Origin: Geopsychrobacter electrodiphilus DSM 16401
GTDB taxonomy: Bacteria > Desulfobacterota > Desulfuromonadia > Desulfuromonadales > Geopsychrobacteraceae
Direction of reading: 5' to 3'
Assembly (NCBI RefSeq): GCF_000384395.1
Contig: NZ_ARWE01000001.1
Span: forward strand, 3,012,501-3,076,500
DNA length: 64,000 nucleotides
Shown here: positions 35,687-44,230 of the stretch, piece after piece
How the letters are laid out: each line of letters starts with the position of its first letter
Position numbering within the stretch: position 1 is the first letter of the stretch
Program-made: the position numbers and the translations under genes
The notes under the pieces: generated by a model
Seen by the model: only the letters and a program-made list of their open reading frames with translations
Told to the model about the DNA's origin: nothing
Databases searched by the model: none

Positions 35687-36315
35687 TCAGCGGCCTGCAG
35701 CATGAGCGCATTCAGAATGGTCGCCGCAATCGCCGAGCCGCCCTTGCGCCCGCGACAACAGATATAAGGGAGTTCACTGCGACAGAGTGCCTCTTTCGAC
35801 TCGGCCGCGCCGACAAAGCCGACCGGCACCCCAACCACCAGCGCCGGGTCGACCGCTCCCCCCTCAGCCAGGCGCAGGAGCTCAAACAGCGCCGTTGGCG
35901 CATTGCCGATCAGAAAGAGATTGCATCCCTCTTCGACCCCTTTGCGCAGCGCCATGATTGAGCGCGTGACGCCCTTTGCCTTCGCAGCCGTAGCGACATC
36001 GCTGTCTGCCACATGACAGACCGCGCTTCCACCCAGTTTGGCCAACAGGGTCTTATTGATCCCTGAAAGCACCATGTTGGTGTCGCACAGGATCTTCGCC
36101 CCGCCACGCAGGGCATCAATGCCACGCACAACCGCCAGAAACGAAAACTCGGTCGAATCGACAAAGGAGAAATCAGCGGTGGTGTGAATAACACGCCGCA
36201 CCAGGGGCCACTGCTGTTCATCGAATTGATGCGAACCGACCTCGGCATCGATAATGCGGAAACTTTCAGTCTCGATCGCTTCGGGTTTGACAATCGTCGG
36301 GCCTGTACCAGCCAT
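35683..36315 (-). CDS. cbiC: Cobalt-precorrin-8 methylmutase CbiC
   Basis: A 210-aa enzyme that moves the C11 methyl group to C12, giving cobyrinate. Conserved segments are RRVIHTTADFSF with the catalytic His, ILCDTNMVLSGINK, AKGVTRSIMALRKG, LFLIGNAPTALFELL and GVPVGFVGAAESKEAL. It follows the ThiC-family gene after 20 bp and overlaps cbiD by ATGA. Confidence 0.96.
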   Translation of the reverse strand: MAGTGPTIVKPEAIETESFRIIDAEVGSHQFDEQQWPLVRRVIHTTADFSFVDSTEFSFLAVVRGIDALRGGAKILCDTNMVLSGINKTLLAKLGGSAVCHVADSDVATAAKAKGVTRSIMALRKGVEEGCNLFLIGNAPTALFELLRLAEGGAVDPALVVGVPVGFVGAAESKEALCRSELPYICCRGRKGGSAIAATILNALMLQAAD

Positions 36316-36335
36316 AAAAAATCCTTTAGTGAAGA

Positions 36336-37643
36336 TTAAACCTTATCCCCGCGCAGGTCCTGCTTGAACAGTTCGCCCGCGCCGCGTGAGGCGCAGAAAT
36401 CGCCACACATGGTGCAGGTATCCTCATCCTCGGGGGTGCGACTGGCGCGGATGGCACGGGCGTCTTCGGGGAAGAGCGCCAGTTCAAACTGTTTCTCCCA
36501 CTTGAGGTCGCGCCGCGCCTTGCTCATCTCTTTATCACGCTCGCGGCCGCGTTCCGGGTACTTGTTCATGTCGCCGATATAGGCCGCGATCTTGGCCGCC
36601 TTGACCCCGTCGATCACATCCTTTTCGTTGGGCAGGGCCAGATGCTCGGCAGGAGTAATATAACAGATCAGGTCGGCACCGTAACGGCTCGACTGCGCGG
36701 CACCGATGGCAGCGGTGATGTGATCGTAGCCGGGAGCGACGTCGCTCGAGATCGGGCCGAGCATATAGTAAGGGGCACCGCCGCTCATCCGTTTCTGCAG
36801 GCGGATGTTGGTCTCAATCTCGTCCAGCGGCATATGTCCCGGGCCTTCAACCAGCATCTGACAACCCATCTCATGCCCGAGTTCGGCCAATTCACAGTTG
36901 ATCAAAAGCTCCTGAACCATGGCGCGGTCATGACTGTCGTGAATCGCCCCGGCGCGCAGACCGTTGCCGAGGGAGAGCACCACATCATACTTCTTGAGGA
37001 TAGCGCAGACCCGGTCGAATTGTGCGTAGAGTGGATTCTCGCGGCCGTTCTTCATCATCCAGGCCACCATCGAGACCCCGCCCTTGCTGACCAGACCTCC
37101 ATAACGATAACCCTGCTTGCGCAGCCGTTCAATGGTGTAGAGGTTGATACCACAATGAATCGCCATGAAGGCCAGTCCATCGGCGCACTGCTGTTCAATA
37201 ATATCGAAGAGCATCTCCGGGTCGAGCTTGTTCGGATCACCATATTTGCGTGCCGCCTCGCAGAAGGCCTGATAGAGCGGTACGTTGCCGACCGGTAGAT
37301 CGACGGCGGCGATCACTTCGCGGCGCACCCGATCGAGGTCACCACCCACCGAAAGCTCCATCAGGGTATCCGCGCCAGCGGCCTGAGCGGCCAGGGCCTT
37401 GCGGATTTCGGCGTCGTAATCGACGATATCACTGCTGGTGCCGATGGAGGCGTTGACCTTGGTGCGCATCCCCTTCCCGATTCCGGCCGAGAGCGGATTG
37501 CGCTTAAGGTTGTTGGGGATAACCACCTTCCCCTCGGCGACCATCTGGCGTACGAACTCTTCAGTCAAGCATTCATTGTTGGCTACGGCCGCCATCTGCG
37601 GTGTCACAACACCCTGCCGGGCGAATTCAATCTGGGTTGCCAC
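36336..37643 (-). CDS. bzaF: ThiC-family radical SAM enzyme, probably 5-hydroxybenzimidazole synthase BzaF (alternatively ThiC)
   Basis: A 435-aa protein of the ThiC superfamily, which rearranges aminoimidazole ribotide by 5'-deoxyadenosyl radical chemistry. The fold is typical (QIEFARQGVVTPQM, KVNASIGTSSD, MELSVGGDLD, LVEGPGHMPLDEIE, SDVAPGYDHI). The C-terminal iron-sulfur motif is CTMCGDFC (Cx2Cx3C). ThiC makes the thiamin pyrimidine, while its paralogue BzaF, characterised from Desulfuromonas/Geobacter relatives, makes 5-hydroxybenzimidazole, a cobamide lower ligand. Location between cbiA and cbiC inside a riboswitch-led cobamide operon with cobT, and no thiamin gene nearby, favours BzaF. 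The start is GTG 37643, 9 nt after GGAGG, overlapping cbiA by 17 bp. Confidence 0.7.
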   Translation of the reverse strand: MATQIEFARQGVVTPQMAAVANNECLTEEFVRQMVAEGKVVIPNNLKRNPLSAGIGKGMRTKVNASIGTSSDIVDYDAEIRKALAAQAAGADTLMELSVGGDLDRVRREVIAAVDLPVGNVPLYQAFCEAARKYGDPNKLDPEMLFDIIEQQCADGLAFMAIHCGINLYTIERLRKQGYRYGGLVSKGGVSMVAWMMKNGRENPLYAQFDRVCAILKKYDVVLSLGNGLRAGAIHDSHDRAMVQELLINCELAELGHEMGCQMLVEGPGHMPLDEIETNIRLQKRMSGGAPYYMLGPISSDVAPGYDHITAAIGAAQSSRYGADLICYITPAEHLALPNEKDVIDGVKAAKIAAYIGDMNKYPERGRERDKEMSKARRDLKWEKQFELALFPEDARAIRASRTPEDEDTCTMCGDFCASRGAGELFKQDLRGDKV

Positions 37644-39021
37644 GCGGTACTTCCTCCTTGATGCATTCACAAAAATTCACGAAATTTTCTGCCAGTTGCG
37701 GGTTGCTGCCGAAATGCAGATGCACATAGCTGGCAAGCACATTTTTGTAACTGAACCCTTCACTGCCTAAATCGGTCCCGCCCTTGCGACTGAGACGATA
37801 ACTGCGCCCGACCGAATCGGGCATCTCGACTTCCGAATAATGGAACTCATGCCCACGAGCGATGGTGCCGGCCGGTCCGAGGGGGGTGTCACTACTGAAA
37901 CAGACTTCGCGGTAGCCGAGGGCTTTGCGCTCTTCCAACAGGCGCGACCGCGCCGGGAAAATGCCGCACATGGGCTGATCATTCAACCCCGCACACAAGA
38001 GCAGCATGCCTCCGCACTCGGCGTAGATTGGCAGACCCGCATCGGCGGCACTGCGCAGTTGTGCGATCAGTTCAGTATTCGCCGCCAGCTGCTCGAGATA
38101 AAGCTCGGGATACCCACCGGGCAAATAAAGTCCATAAATCCCCTTCGGTAAGGGCTCGATCAGTGGCGAAAAGAAAATGAGCCCGGCGCCGACCGCTTCG
38201 AGGGCTTCCAGGTTTTCCGGGTAGCAGAAACAGAATGCCGCGTCACGCGCCACGGCAATTATGGGTTGAGTCCCCCTCACCCGGCCTCTGTCCATCTTCT
38301 CCCTCAGAGAGAGGGGCTGGGGGTGTTGGACGGGATGAGGTTGCAGCCCAACCAGCAGAGCATCCAGATCAAGATGCGCTTCCACAAGATCCGCCAATAC
38401 GGCATAGTCGACGGCCTGCTCTCCGGCGGTAACCAGCCCCAGATGACGCTCGGGCAGATTCGCTTCTGCTTTACGTGGCAAGCAGCCGAGCAGTGGTGGC
38501 AGGCCGGGGACAGATGCCAGCGCGGCCTTCAGCAACTCCGCATGGCGGCTCGAACCGACGCGATTGAAGATCACCCCGGCAAACTGCAGCCGCGGATCGA
38601 AGTCGACAAAACCCTTCACCAGCGCCGCGGCGCTGCGCGCCTGCGAACGCGCGTCGACCACTAATAAAATTCGACCGTTCAGCCAGCCCGCGACTTCTGC
38701 AGTCGAGCCCTCATCGGATTCCCCTGAGGCCCCATCAAACAGGCCCATGACCCCTTCGATGAGCGCGACATCGGCGCCGGCACAGCCCCTGACATAGGTC
38801 GCGCGTACCGCCTGCTCGCCACACATCCAGCCATCAAGGTTGCGGCTGACCCTGCCGCTGGCTGCGGCATGATGGCTGGGATCGATAAAATCAGGCCCGA
38901 CCTTGAAGGGTGCGACCACTAACCCGCGGCGTTTCAGCGCCGCGAGCAGGCCGAGGGTCAGGGTCGTCTTGCCGCTCCCGCTCGCCGGAGCAGCGACGAT
39001 TATAGGTTGAAGCCCGCTCAC
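37627..39021 (-). CDS. cbiA: Cobyrinic acid a,c-diamide synthase CbiA
   Basis: A 464-aa glutamine-dependent amidotransferase acting on cobyrinate. The P-loop is VAAPASGSGKTTLTLGLL, followed by FKVGPDFIDPSHHAAASG and LIEGVMGLFDGASGESD. The C-terminal glutaminase-like half has GLYLPGGYPELY, YAECGGMLLLCAGL with the nucleophile Cys, and a C-terminal YVHLHFGSNPQ. A stretch at residues ~228-249, between LDLDALLVG and IIAVARDAAFCF, is encoded by a palindromic repeat and is not part of the family pattern. The start overlaps the cobC stop by ATGA. Confidence 0.95.
   Translation of the reverse strand: MSGLQPIIVAAPASGSGKTTLTLGLLAALKRRGLVVAPFKVGPDFIDPSHHAAASGRVSRNLDGWMCGEQAVRATYVRGCAGADVALIEGVMGLFDGASGESDEGSTAEVAGWLNGRILLVVDARSQARSAAALVKGFVDFDPRLQFAGVIFNRVGSSRHAELLKAALASVPGLPPLLGCLPRKAEANLPERHLGLVTAGEQAVDYAVLADLVEAHLDLDALLVGLQPHPVQHPQPLSLREKMDRGRVRGTQPIIAVARDAAFCFCYPENLEALEAVGAGLIFFSPLIEPLPKGIYGLYLPGGYPELYLEQLAANTELIAQLRSAADAGLPIYAECGGMLLLCAGLNDQPMCGIFPARSRLLEERKALGYREVCFSSDTPLGPAGTIARGHEFHYSEVEMPDSVGRSYRLSRKGGTDLGSEGFSYKNVLASYVHLHFGSNPQLAENFVNFCECIKEEVPRGNPD
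38274..38340. repeat. Palindromic element inserted in frame in cbiA
   Basis: Outer arms CCTCACCCGGCC (38275-38286) and GGACGGGATGAGG (38328-38340) pair with one bulge and two mismatches. The inside carries TTCTCCCTCAGAGAGAGGGG, itself partly palindromic. The pattern is like widespread CCCTCACCCGGCC-type repetitive extragenic elements, but here it lies inside a gene and keeps the frame. Confidence 0.75.
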
Positions 39022-39632
39022 GTCTCAGTCTCCGCCGCATTCAACAGCTGCACCGTGGTATACCCGTCAGCAAAAAAGTCGATGATATTGTAACAGCCAT
39101 AGCTCTGCTCAAGATGAAACATCTGGGTCAGCGGCGCACCGATCGCATCAAGCAGAATCACTCTGTTGACCCCACCGTGGGCGACCAGCGCGATCTCTTC
39201 ACCCGGGTGTTTTGCGAGCAGTTCAGCGACGACCAGGCGCACCCTGTCAGCCATCTGCTGCAAGTTTTCGCCACCCGGCGGTGCAATATTGACCAGGTCA
39301 TTGAGACGCGCCTGCCATTCAAGCGGCCAGCGCAACTGAATCTCATCCCAGGTCAAGCCCTCCCAGTCGCCGATATGCAATTCCCGCAACCGCGGATCCT
39401 GGACCGGGTTCAGGTGATGCTGGGTCCCAATCAGGTTTGCGCCAAAAGCTGAGCGACAGAGGTCGCTGCTGTAAACGGCAGTCAGCGGGACAGACATGAC
39501 CCTTGCGGCATAACCGTGCGTCTGCCCAATCCCTAAAGCGGTCAGGGGCACATCAGCCTGGCCGTTATAGCGCCGGGCTTCAAAGCCGACAACCTGACCG
39601 TGACGCATAAGATGAAGACGCATTTTCAGCAT
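39018..39632 (-). CDS. cobC: Alpha-ribazole phosphatase-like histidine phosphatase (CobC)
   Basis: A 204-aa histidine phosphatase (phosphoglycerate mutase-like branch). The RHG motif is HLMRHGQVV; the second conserved His is in IALVAHGGVNRVIL. Between them, RELHIGDWEGLTWDEI is typical of CobC. It would remove phosphate from alpha-ribazole 5'-phosphate, or from adenosylcobalamin 5'-phosphate, at the end of the pathway. The family is broad, but position between cobS and cbiA makes the cobamide role likely. Confidence 0.88.
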   Translation of the reverse strand: MLKMRLHLMRHGQVVGFEARRYNGQADVPLTALGIGQTHGYAARVMSVPLTAVYSSDLCRSAFGANLIGTQHHLNPVQDPRLRELHIGDWEGLTWDEIQLRWPLEWQARLNDLVNIAPPGGENLQQMADRVRLVVAELLAKHPGEEIALVAHGGVNRVILLDAIGAPLTQMFHLEQSYGCYNIIDFFADGYTTVQLLNAAETET

Positions 39633-39635
39633 TTT

Positions 39636-40391
39636 TTAACTTCCAAAGGTCGCCAGCACCAGCAGTAGAACCAGCACCTCGACCATTTCGGTCACCGCGC
39701 CGAGCACATCACCGGTGACCCCACCGAGGCGACTTTCGAAATAGCGCAGAATCAGCATGGTAGCTATCCCGAGCAGAAAAACGAGAAAGATCCCCTTGAC
39801 CGAAAAAAGGACCAACGAGGCGACAATCAGGGTGGCGGTGGCGCGTAAAAACTCGGGCTGACCGACATTCTCGACAAAGGCACTGCCGGTCCCGCCTTCG
39901 GAGCGGACATAGGGGGCATAGCAGCAGAGACAAACCTGCATCCAGCGGCCAGCGGCCGGCATGAAGATCAGCGCGGCATTTTTATATTCCAGCGGCACAT
40001 GATAGAGGCTCAGATATTTGAGCAACAGCACCATCACCAGTCCGACCACGCCGATGGCTCCGACCCGGCTGTCTTTCATGATTTCGAGCATCGAGGCCCG
40101 ATCCTTGCCACCCGCCAGGCCGTCAAACAGATCGGCGACGCCGTCGAGGTGCAGCGCGCCGGTCGCCGCAATCAGCAGCAGGACCAGCAGACAGTCGAGC
40201 ACGGCGCGCGGCAACAGCCCCTGTAGCATCCAGTTGGCCACACACAGACCCAGCCCCAACAGCAGCCCGACCGCAGGGAAGAGGCCCATGCTGCGTCCCA
40301 GCATTTCGGGAGTGGCCTTGATATCCCGACCGACCGGGAAAACGGTCAGAAAGGAGATCGCCAGACGGAAGTCATCCCAGCACGCCCTCAT
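39636..40391 (-). CDS. cobS: Adenosylcobinamide-GDP ribazoletransferase CobS
   Basis: A 251-aa inner-membrane protein with about six hydrophobic helices. It joins activated cobinamide to alpha-ribazole phosphate. Conserved regions are [12 protein letters not shown] near the N-terminus and [20 protein letters not shown], the signature with acidic residues that bind magnesium. [13 protein letters not shown] near the C-terminus is the second family signature. The start overlaps the cobT stop by ATGA; cobC follows after 3 bp. Confidence 0.95.
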   Translation of the reverse strand: MRACWDDFRLAISFLTVFPVGRDIKATPEMLGRSMGLFPAVGLLLGLGLCVANWMLQGLLPRAVLDCLLVLLLIAATGALHLDGVADLFDGLAGGKDRASMLEIMKDSRVGAIGVVGLVMVLLLKYLSLYHVPLEYKNAALIFMPAAGRWMQVCLCCYAPYVRSEGGTGSAFVENVGQPEFLRATATLIVASLVLFSVKGIFLVFLLGIATMLILRYFESRLGGVTGDVLGAVTEMVEVLVLLLVLATFGS

Positions 40392-41449
40392 TGATCATCG
40401 CCGGCGGAAACACCCGCATCATCAAAGGTCCGGACCTCGCGCAGGACCTGCAGGCTGGCTTCGATCAGGGTCATGGCCAGGGCACCACCGGTCCCCTCGC
40501 CGAGACGCAGATTCAGATCGAGCAGCGGTTGCTGACCGATCCGTTGCAGCATGTGCCGATGCCCGATCTCGACCGACTGGTGGGCGGCGAAGATATAGTC
40601 GCGCACATGCGGATGAAGTTCCGACGCAATCAGGGCGCCGGCAGTCGAAATGAAACCATCGACCACCACAGGCAGGCCTTCGGCCGCGCAGCCCAGAACC
40701 AATCCGGCGATCCCTGCGATTTCGAAGCCACCAACCTTGGCCAGAACATCGATCGGATCCTCTGGATCGGGCTGATTGATCTCGAGCGCCCGGTTGATCA
40801 CTTTAATCTTCTTGCCGAGGGCGGCATCATCAATGCCAGTGCCGCGATGGGTCACCTGGAACGGCGTCAATCCGGTGAACGCCGCGACGATCGCCGAAGA
40901 AGGGGTGGTATTAGCAATCCCCATGTCGCCGGTACCGAGCAGATCAACGCCATCGTCCTTTGCCTGAGCGGCCAGTTCAACCCCCGCCTGCAATGCCGCC
41001 AGGGCCTGCTCACGGGTCATGGCCGGGCCAATAGCAATATTCCCGGTCCCCATGGCGATCTTGCGGTCAATCAGTCCGGAAAGGCCGGCGAAGTCATGAT
41101 TAACCCCCATGTCGACCACCCGCACTTCGGCACCGGCGTGACGGGCCAGGGCATTTACCGCCGCCCCACCCTCGATGAAGTTGTAAACCATCTGCGGCGT
41201 CACCTCCGCGGGAAAGGCGCTGACCCCTTCGGCAGCAACGCCGTGGTCGCCGGCGAAGGTGTAAATCCGTTTGGCGCGAATATCTTCACGACCCGTGATC
41301 GCAACATAGCGTCGGCTCAGCTCTTCAAGCCGCCCGAGTGAACCCTGGGGCTTGGCCTGACGATCGATGCGCGACTGAATGGTTTTTAGTTTCTCTTCGC
41401 TGATCGGCTGAATGCGCGCGAAGACAGCTTGCAGATTAAAATCGGACAT
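40388..41449 (-). CDS. cobT: Nicotinate-nucleotide:benzimidazole phosphoribosyltransferase CobT
   Basis: A 353-aa enzyme that activates the lower-ligand base by forming its alpha-ribotide from nicotinate mononucleotide. Conserved segments are [59 protein letters not shown] and the catalytic-Glu region [15 protein letters not shown] precedes ATG 41449 by 5 nt, so this start is preferred to one four codons upstream. With a BzaF-like gene in the same operon, the base loaded is probably 5-hydroxybenzimidazole (inference). Confidence 0.95.
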   Translation of the reverse strand: MSDFNLQAVFARIQPISEEKLKTIQSRIDRQAKPQGSLGRLEELSRRYVAITGREDIRAKRIYTFAGDHGVAAEGVSAFPAEVTPQMVYNFIEGGAAVNALARHAGAEVRVVDMGVNHDFAGLSGLIDRKIAMGTGNIAIGPAMTREQALAALQAGVELAAQAKDDGVDLLGTGDMGIANTTPSSAIVAAFTGLTPFQVTHRGTGIDDAALGKKIKVINRALEINQPDPEDPIDVLAKVGGFEIAGIAGLVLGCAAEGLPVVVDGFISTAGALIASELHPHVRDYIFAAHQSVEIGHRHMLQRIGQQPLLDLNLRLGEGTGGALAMTLIEASLQVLREVRTFDDAGVSAGDDQ

Positions 41450-41470
41450 GACGTACCTCAAAAAAAGAGT

Positions 41471-41490
41471 TCCCTCGCCCTGAGGGAGAA
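41471..41490. repeat. Short hairpin related to the cbiA element
   Basis: TCCCTC-GCCCT-GAGGGA is a 6-bp perfect stem between cobU and cobT. On the - strand it reads TTCTCCCTCAG, an 11-base match to the core of the element in cbiA (38297-38307). It may be a remnant of the same repeat family. Confidence 0.4.
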
Positions 41491-41507
41491 GAGTAAAATT
41501 CCAAGTT

Positions 41508-42029
41508 TTATTTCAATTTCAACGGCAAACCAGCGACCACCAGCCAGGCGTCATCGGCCGCTGCGGCCAGGCGTTGATTGACAATTCCCGCCAGATCGCG
41601 AAAATGTCGCGCCAGCGGATTGTCAGGTACAATCCCGCTCCCCAATTCATTACTGACAAGATACAAAGGCTCATCCAGCTGCCAGGCCAGTTCGAAAAAA
41701 CGGTCGACCTCGGCGAGAATCGGGCCCTGTTTCTCCTCAAAATGAAAGAACAGATTGCTGATCCACAGGGTCACGCAATCGAGCAAAATTGCCCCTTTGC
41801 CCGGGGCCGACTCCAGGAGTTTGTCGGCCAGCCAGAGTGGTTCTTCCAGCAGGTGCCAACGTTCACCTCGCGTCTCCTGGTGCAGGCGCACGCGGCGCAG
41901 CATCTCATCATCTTCTGCCTCGGCCGGAGCGATATAGAGCAGTTTCCCCTTATGCTTCTCAGCCAACTGCTGGGCAAAATTACTTTTCCCACTACGCGCA
42001 CCACCGGTGATAAAGATCATCTGCCCCAT
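41508..42029 (-). CDS. cobU: Adenosylcobinamide kinase/guanylyltransferase CobU
   Basis: A 173-aa bifunctional enzyme that phosphorylates adenosylcobinamide and adds GMP. It has P-loop [37 protein letters not shown] with the guanylylated-His region, [14 protein letters not shown], and [21 protein letters not shown]. The start at 42029 follows GGGAGGAG at 5 nt; an in-frame start at 42047 has no site. It is 22 bp after cobO. Confidence 0.95.
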   Translation of the reverse strand: MGQMIFITGGARSGKSNFAQQLAEKHKGKLLYIAPAEAEDDEMLRRVRLHQETRGERWHLLEEPLWLADKLLESAPGKGAILLDCVTLWISNLFFHFEEKQGPILAEVDRFFELAWQLDEPLYLVSNELGSGIVPDNPLARHFRDLAGIVNQRLAAAADDAWLVVAGLPLKLK

Positions 42030-42051
42030 AGAAACTCCTCCCGTCACTCGG

Positions 42052-42567
42052 TTAAAACTCTATCCCCTTACGCGCTGCAACTCCCTGTGCATAGGGGTGT
42101 CGCACAGCGTCCATCGATGTCACCAGATCGGCCCGCTCGATCAACTCGGCTGGCGCATAACGGCCAGTGAGAACTAACTCGGTCGATGGCGGGCGATTAT
42201 CGAGCAGTTCAAGCGCATCAGTCAGGGGCAGGTAGTTTTTGCGGAACAGCCCGTTGAATTCGTCGAAAACAGCCAGATCATAATTAAGAGCGAGCGCTTT
42301 TTTAGCGCACTCAAAAGTTTTGCGCACATCGGTGGCGACGGCTGCAGAATCAGCCGCGGCATAAATACCGCCCAGCCCGGCATCAATAATATCAATCCCG
42401 TCCATCTCGCGGAGCATCCGGACTTCGCCACTGTCGGGTTGGGCGGATTTGAGAAAACGCACCAGCAACACCCGCCAATTGTAGCCCAGGGCCCGCAGAA
42501 TCAGACCGGTGGCAGCCGTCGTTTTCCCCTTACCCGAACCGGTATATATTTGCAGCAGACGCTTCAC
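42052..42567 (-). CDS. cobO: Cob(I)yrinic acid a,c-diamide adenosyltransferase CobO/BtuR
   Basis: A 171-aa CobA/CobO/PduO-unrelated (BtuR-type) adenosyltransferase that adds the 5'-deoxyadenosyl ligand to cobalt. P-loop YTGSGKGKTTAATGL is followed by FLKSAQPDSGEVRML, VFDEFNGLFRKNYL and LVLTGRYAPAELIERADLV. The start is GTG 42567, with GGAGTG upstream; the ribosome site lies directly after the T-tract of a leader terminator. A longer ATG frame to 42627 would read through that terminator and lacks family homology, so it is rejected. It is the first gene of the riboswitch-controlled operon. Confidence 0.93.
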   Translation of the reverse strand: MKRLLQIYTGSGKGKTTAATGLILRALGYNWRVLLVRFLKSAQPDSGEVRMLREMDGIDIIDAGLGGIYAAADSAAVATDVRKTFECAKKALALNYDLAVFDEFNGLFRKNYLPLTDALELLDNRPPSTELVLTGRYAPAELIERADLVTSMDAVRHPYAQGVAARKGIEF

Positions 42568-42582
42568 CAGGACACTCCAGTC

Positions 42583-42615
42583 AAAAAGACCCCACTGCCG
42601 AAAAGGCACCGGGGT
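42583..42615 (-). terminator. Leader terminator of the cobalamin riboswitch
   Basis: On the - strand ACCCCGGTGCC / GGCAGTGGGGT (two mismatches) with a TTTTC loop is followed by CTTTTT. It sits between the riboswitch and the cobO ribosome site, as expected for a transcription-terminating expression platform. Confidence 0.75.
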
Positions 42616-42667
42616 CATGTCGCGCATGGACTCCGGCTCTTTCCCGCGAAAGAGGCAGCGTTACTAA

Positions 42668-42845
42668 AACCGGGCAGGTCTCCTGGCTTGTGGGTCAGCT
42701 TACTGACCGGCCCTTCCCGCTCGAAAAGAGCAGTGGTCTGCCGGCGTTCATCGCCACTTACAGTTGCGGGGCAGCGAGGGACTTAAACCCTCTTCCCTAT
42801 TCTCCAGCCATTGGCAACCAACAGCTGACACCTGGTTCGTTAAGA
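42668..42845 (-). ncRNA. Cobalamin riboswitch
   Basis: On the - strand the leader holds the B12 box AGCCAGGAGACCTGCC near its 3' end, the core GCTGCCCCGCAACTGTAAG, and the flanking stems expected of the adenosylcobalamin aptamer (GTTTAAGTCCCTC on the 5' side). It controls the cobO-to-cobD operon. Bound cobamide should favour the terminator at 42583-42615. No second copy was seen within the operon. Confidence 0.93.
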
Positions 42846-42858
42846 CTGTGAAGCTCAT

Positions 42859-42887
42859 TTTCTAGCAGAGCACCACTAAAAAAGCAA
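42859..42887 (-). promoter_or_regulatory. Candidate promoter of the cobamide operon
   Basis: On the - strand TTGCTT, 17 nt, TAGAAA. The predicted transcription start lies a few bases before the riboswitch aptamer, which fits well. It overlaps the region just after the engB stop. Confidence 0.55.
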
Positions 42888-42892
42888 ACGGC

Positions 42893-43483
42893 TCAGTCAG
42901 CCTCCGCCAGGGCCGACTCGATCAATTCCCAGATCGCTTCATTCCCTTCACGGGTATGAGCCGAGAACAGGGTAAAGGCGTTTTTTCCCAAGCCCGTCGC
43001 TTCGGCGATTTTAGCGATCTGAGCGCTCCGCTGACTCCGCGGCAGTTTATCGATTTTGGTGATCACCGGAATGGTAGGCACCCCAAACTCTTCGAGCCAG
43101 TCGATCATCTGGATATCTTCTTCACGCGGCTCACGTCGGATATCCAGAATAAAAACGACCGCACGCAGATTGTCTCTCGTTTCCAGATAGGTGCGCATCA
43201 TCGGTCCCCACTGTTTTTTTACCTCGGGGGGAACCTTGGCGAATCCGTACCCGGGGAGATCAACCAGGGTGAAAGTCCCGTTGATATCAAAAAAATTAAT
43301 CAACTGGGTCCGTCCCGGAGTCGCTGAGGTCCGCACCAATTTGCGCCGATTCACCAGCACATTGATCAAGGAACTCTTCCCGACATTACTGCGCCCGGCA
43401 AAAGCGATCTCGGGGAGATCGCTGATCGGGTAATTGACAGGCCGAGTGGCACTCTTAATAAATTCAGTAGAAACAATTTTCAC
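42893..43483 (-). CDS. engB: Ribosome biogenesis GTPase EngB/YsxC
   Basis: A 196-aa TRAFAC GTPase needed for large-subunit assembly in known bacteria. G1 is [15 protein letters not shown]3 [13 protein letters not shown]4 TKIDKL and G5 [11 protein letters not shown] 43483 is the start: GGAG lies 8 nt upstream and the protein begins [12 protein letters not shown] as in relatives. A longer frame to 43588 adds a hydrophobic tail absent from the family. Confidence 0.93.
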   Translation of the reverse strand: MKIVSTEFIKSATRPVNYPISDLPEIAFAGRSNVGKSSLINVLVNRRKLVRTSATPGRTQLINFFDINGTFTLVDLPGYGFAKVPPEVKKQWGPMMRTYLETRDNLRAVVFILDIRREPREEDIQMIDWLEEFGVPTIPVITKIDKLPRSQRSAQIAKIAEATGLGKNAFTLFSAHTREGNEAIWELIESALAEAD

Positions 43484-43578
43484 GAAGAACTCCGAAAAAC
43501 AATAGCTCAAGACAAAACAGACCAGCGCACAATAGCCGATCCACTCCCCTCGGGGCAACAAGATCGCGATTGAAAGTA

Positions 43579-43607
43579 TTGGTCTCACTGTTAAGATGGT
43601 GTATACT
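43579..43607 (+). promoter_or_regulatory. Candidate promoter for the ferritin genes
   Basis: TTGGTC, 17 nt, TATACT, about 75 bp upstream of the ferritin start and in the gap divergent from engB. Confidence 0.5.
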
Positions 43608-43683
43608 GTTAAACGATCGGGGCGTTGCTTTTGCGCCCCGTTGACTTATTATCCAACAAACTTGTTCCCTGGAGGGCTAAAAA

Positions 43684-44193
43684 ATGCTTAGTAAAAAGCT
43701 ACAGGATGCGATTAACGAGCAGATTGCTTTTGAAATCTCCTCCGCACTCATCTACAAGGCAATGCAGGCATATTTTGAACATGAAGATCTTCCCGGTTTT
43801 GCCAACTGGATGGACGTGCAGTATCAGGAAGAACTTTTTCATGCAAACCGCTTCTTCACCTATGTCTGCGATGCTGGTGGCCTTGCCGCGATGCTCCCAT
43901 TTGAAGGCGCTCGCAATGATTATGAGTCGCCGCTTGAGGCGTTCCGGGTTACCCTTGATCATGAGCAGCAAGTCACGGCTCGCATCGGCAAACTGATGGA
44001 CCTGGCCCGTGAGCAGGGTGATCATGCAGCGCAAATCATGCTGCAATGGTTCATTACCGAGCAGGTAGAAGAGGAAGCCTCTGCCGGCCTGATCATTCGT
44101 AAACTTGAAAGGGTTGAAGGCGACGGCCGCGGGCTGTTGATGCTTGATCAGGAATTGGCACAACGTGTTTATACTCCGCCTGCCGGCGCGTAA
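43684..44193 (+). CDS. ftn: Ferritin
   Basis: A 169-aa non-haem ferritin that oxidises and stores iron in a 24-subunit shell. The four-helix pattern is plain: NEQIAFEISSALIYKAM (first ferroxidase Glu), LPGFANWMDVQYQEELFHA (Glu and ExxH pair), the loop and helix with TLDHEQQVTARI, and LQWFITEQVEEEASAG. The GGAGGG ribosome site is well placed. It is 37 bp upstream of a rubrerythrin-like gene on the same strand, suggesting joint control of iron and oxidative stress in an anaerobe. Confidence 0.93.
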   Translation: MLSKKLQDAINEQIAFEISSALIYKAMQAYFEHEDLPGFANWMDVQYQEELFHANRFFTYVCDAGGLAAMLPFEGARNDYESPLEAFRVTLDHEQQVTARIGKLMDLAREQGDHAAQIMLQWFITEQVEEEASAGLIIRKLERVEGDGRGLLMLDQELAQRVYTPPAGA

Positions 44194-44230
44194 CTAAAAG
44201 CTGTAACAATTTTATTTTCAGAGGAGAGCA

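Noticed and set aside
40391-41341. 316-codon + strand frame opposite cobT
   Set aside because: Antisense shadow; cobT motifs on the other strand are unambiguous.
42568-42627. Longer N-terminus for CobO starting at ATG 42627
   Set aside because: It would be translated through the riboswitch terminator and lacks family homology; GTG 42567 has the ribosome site.
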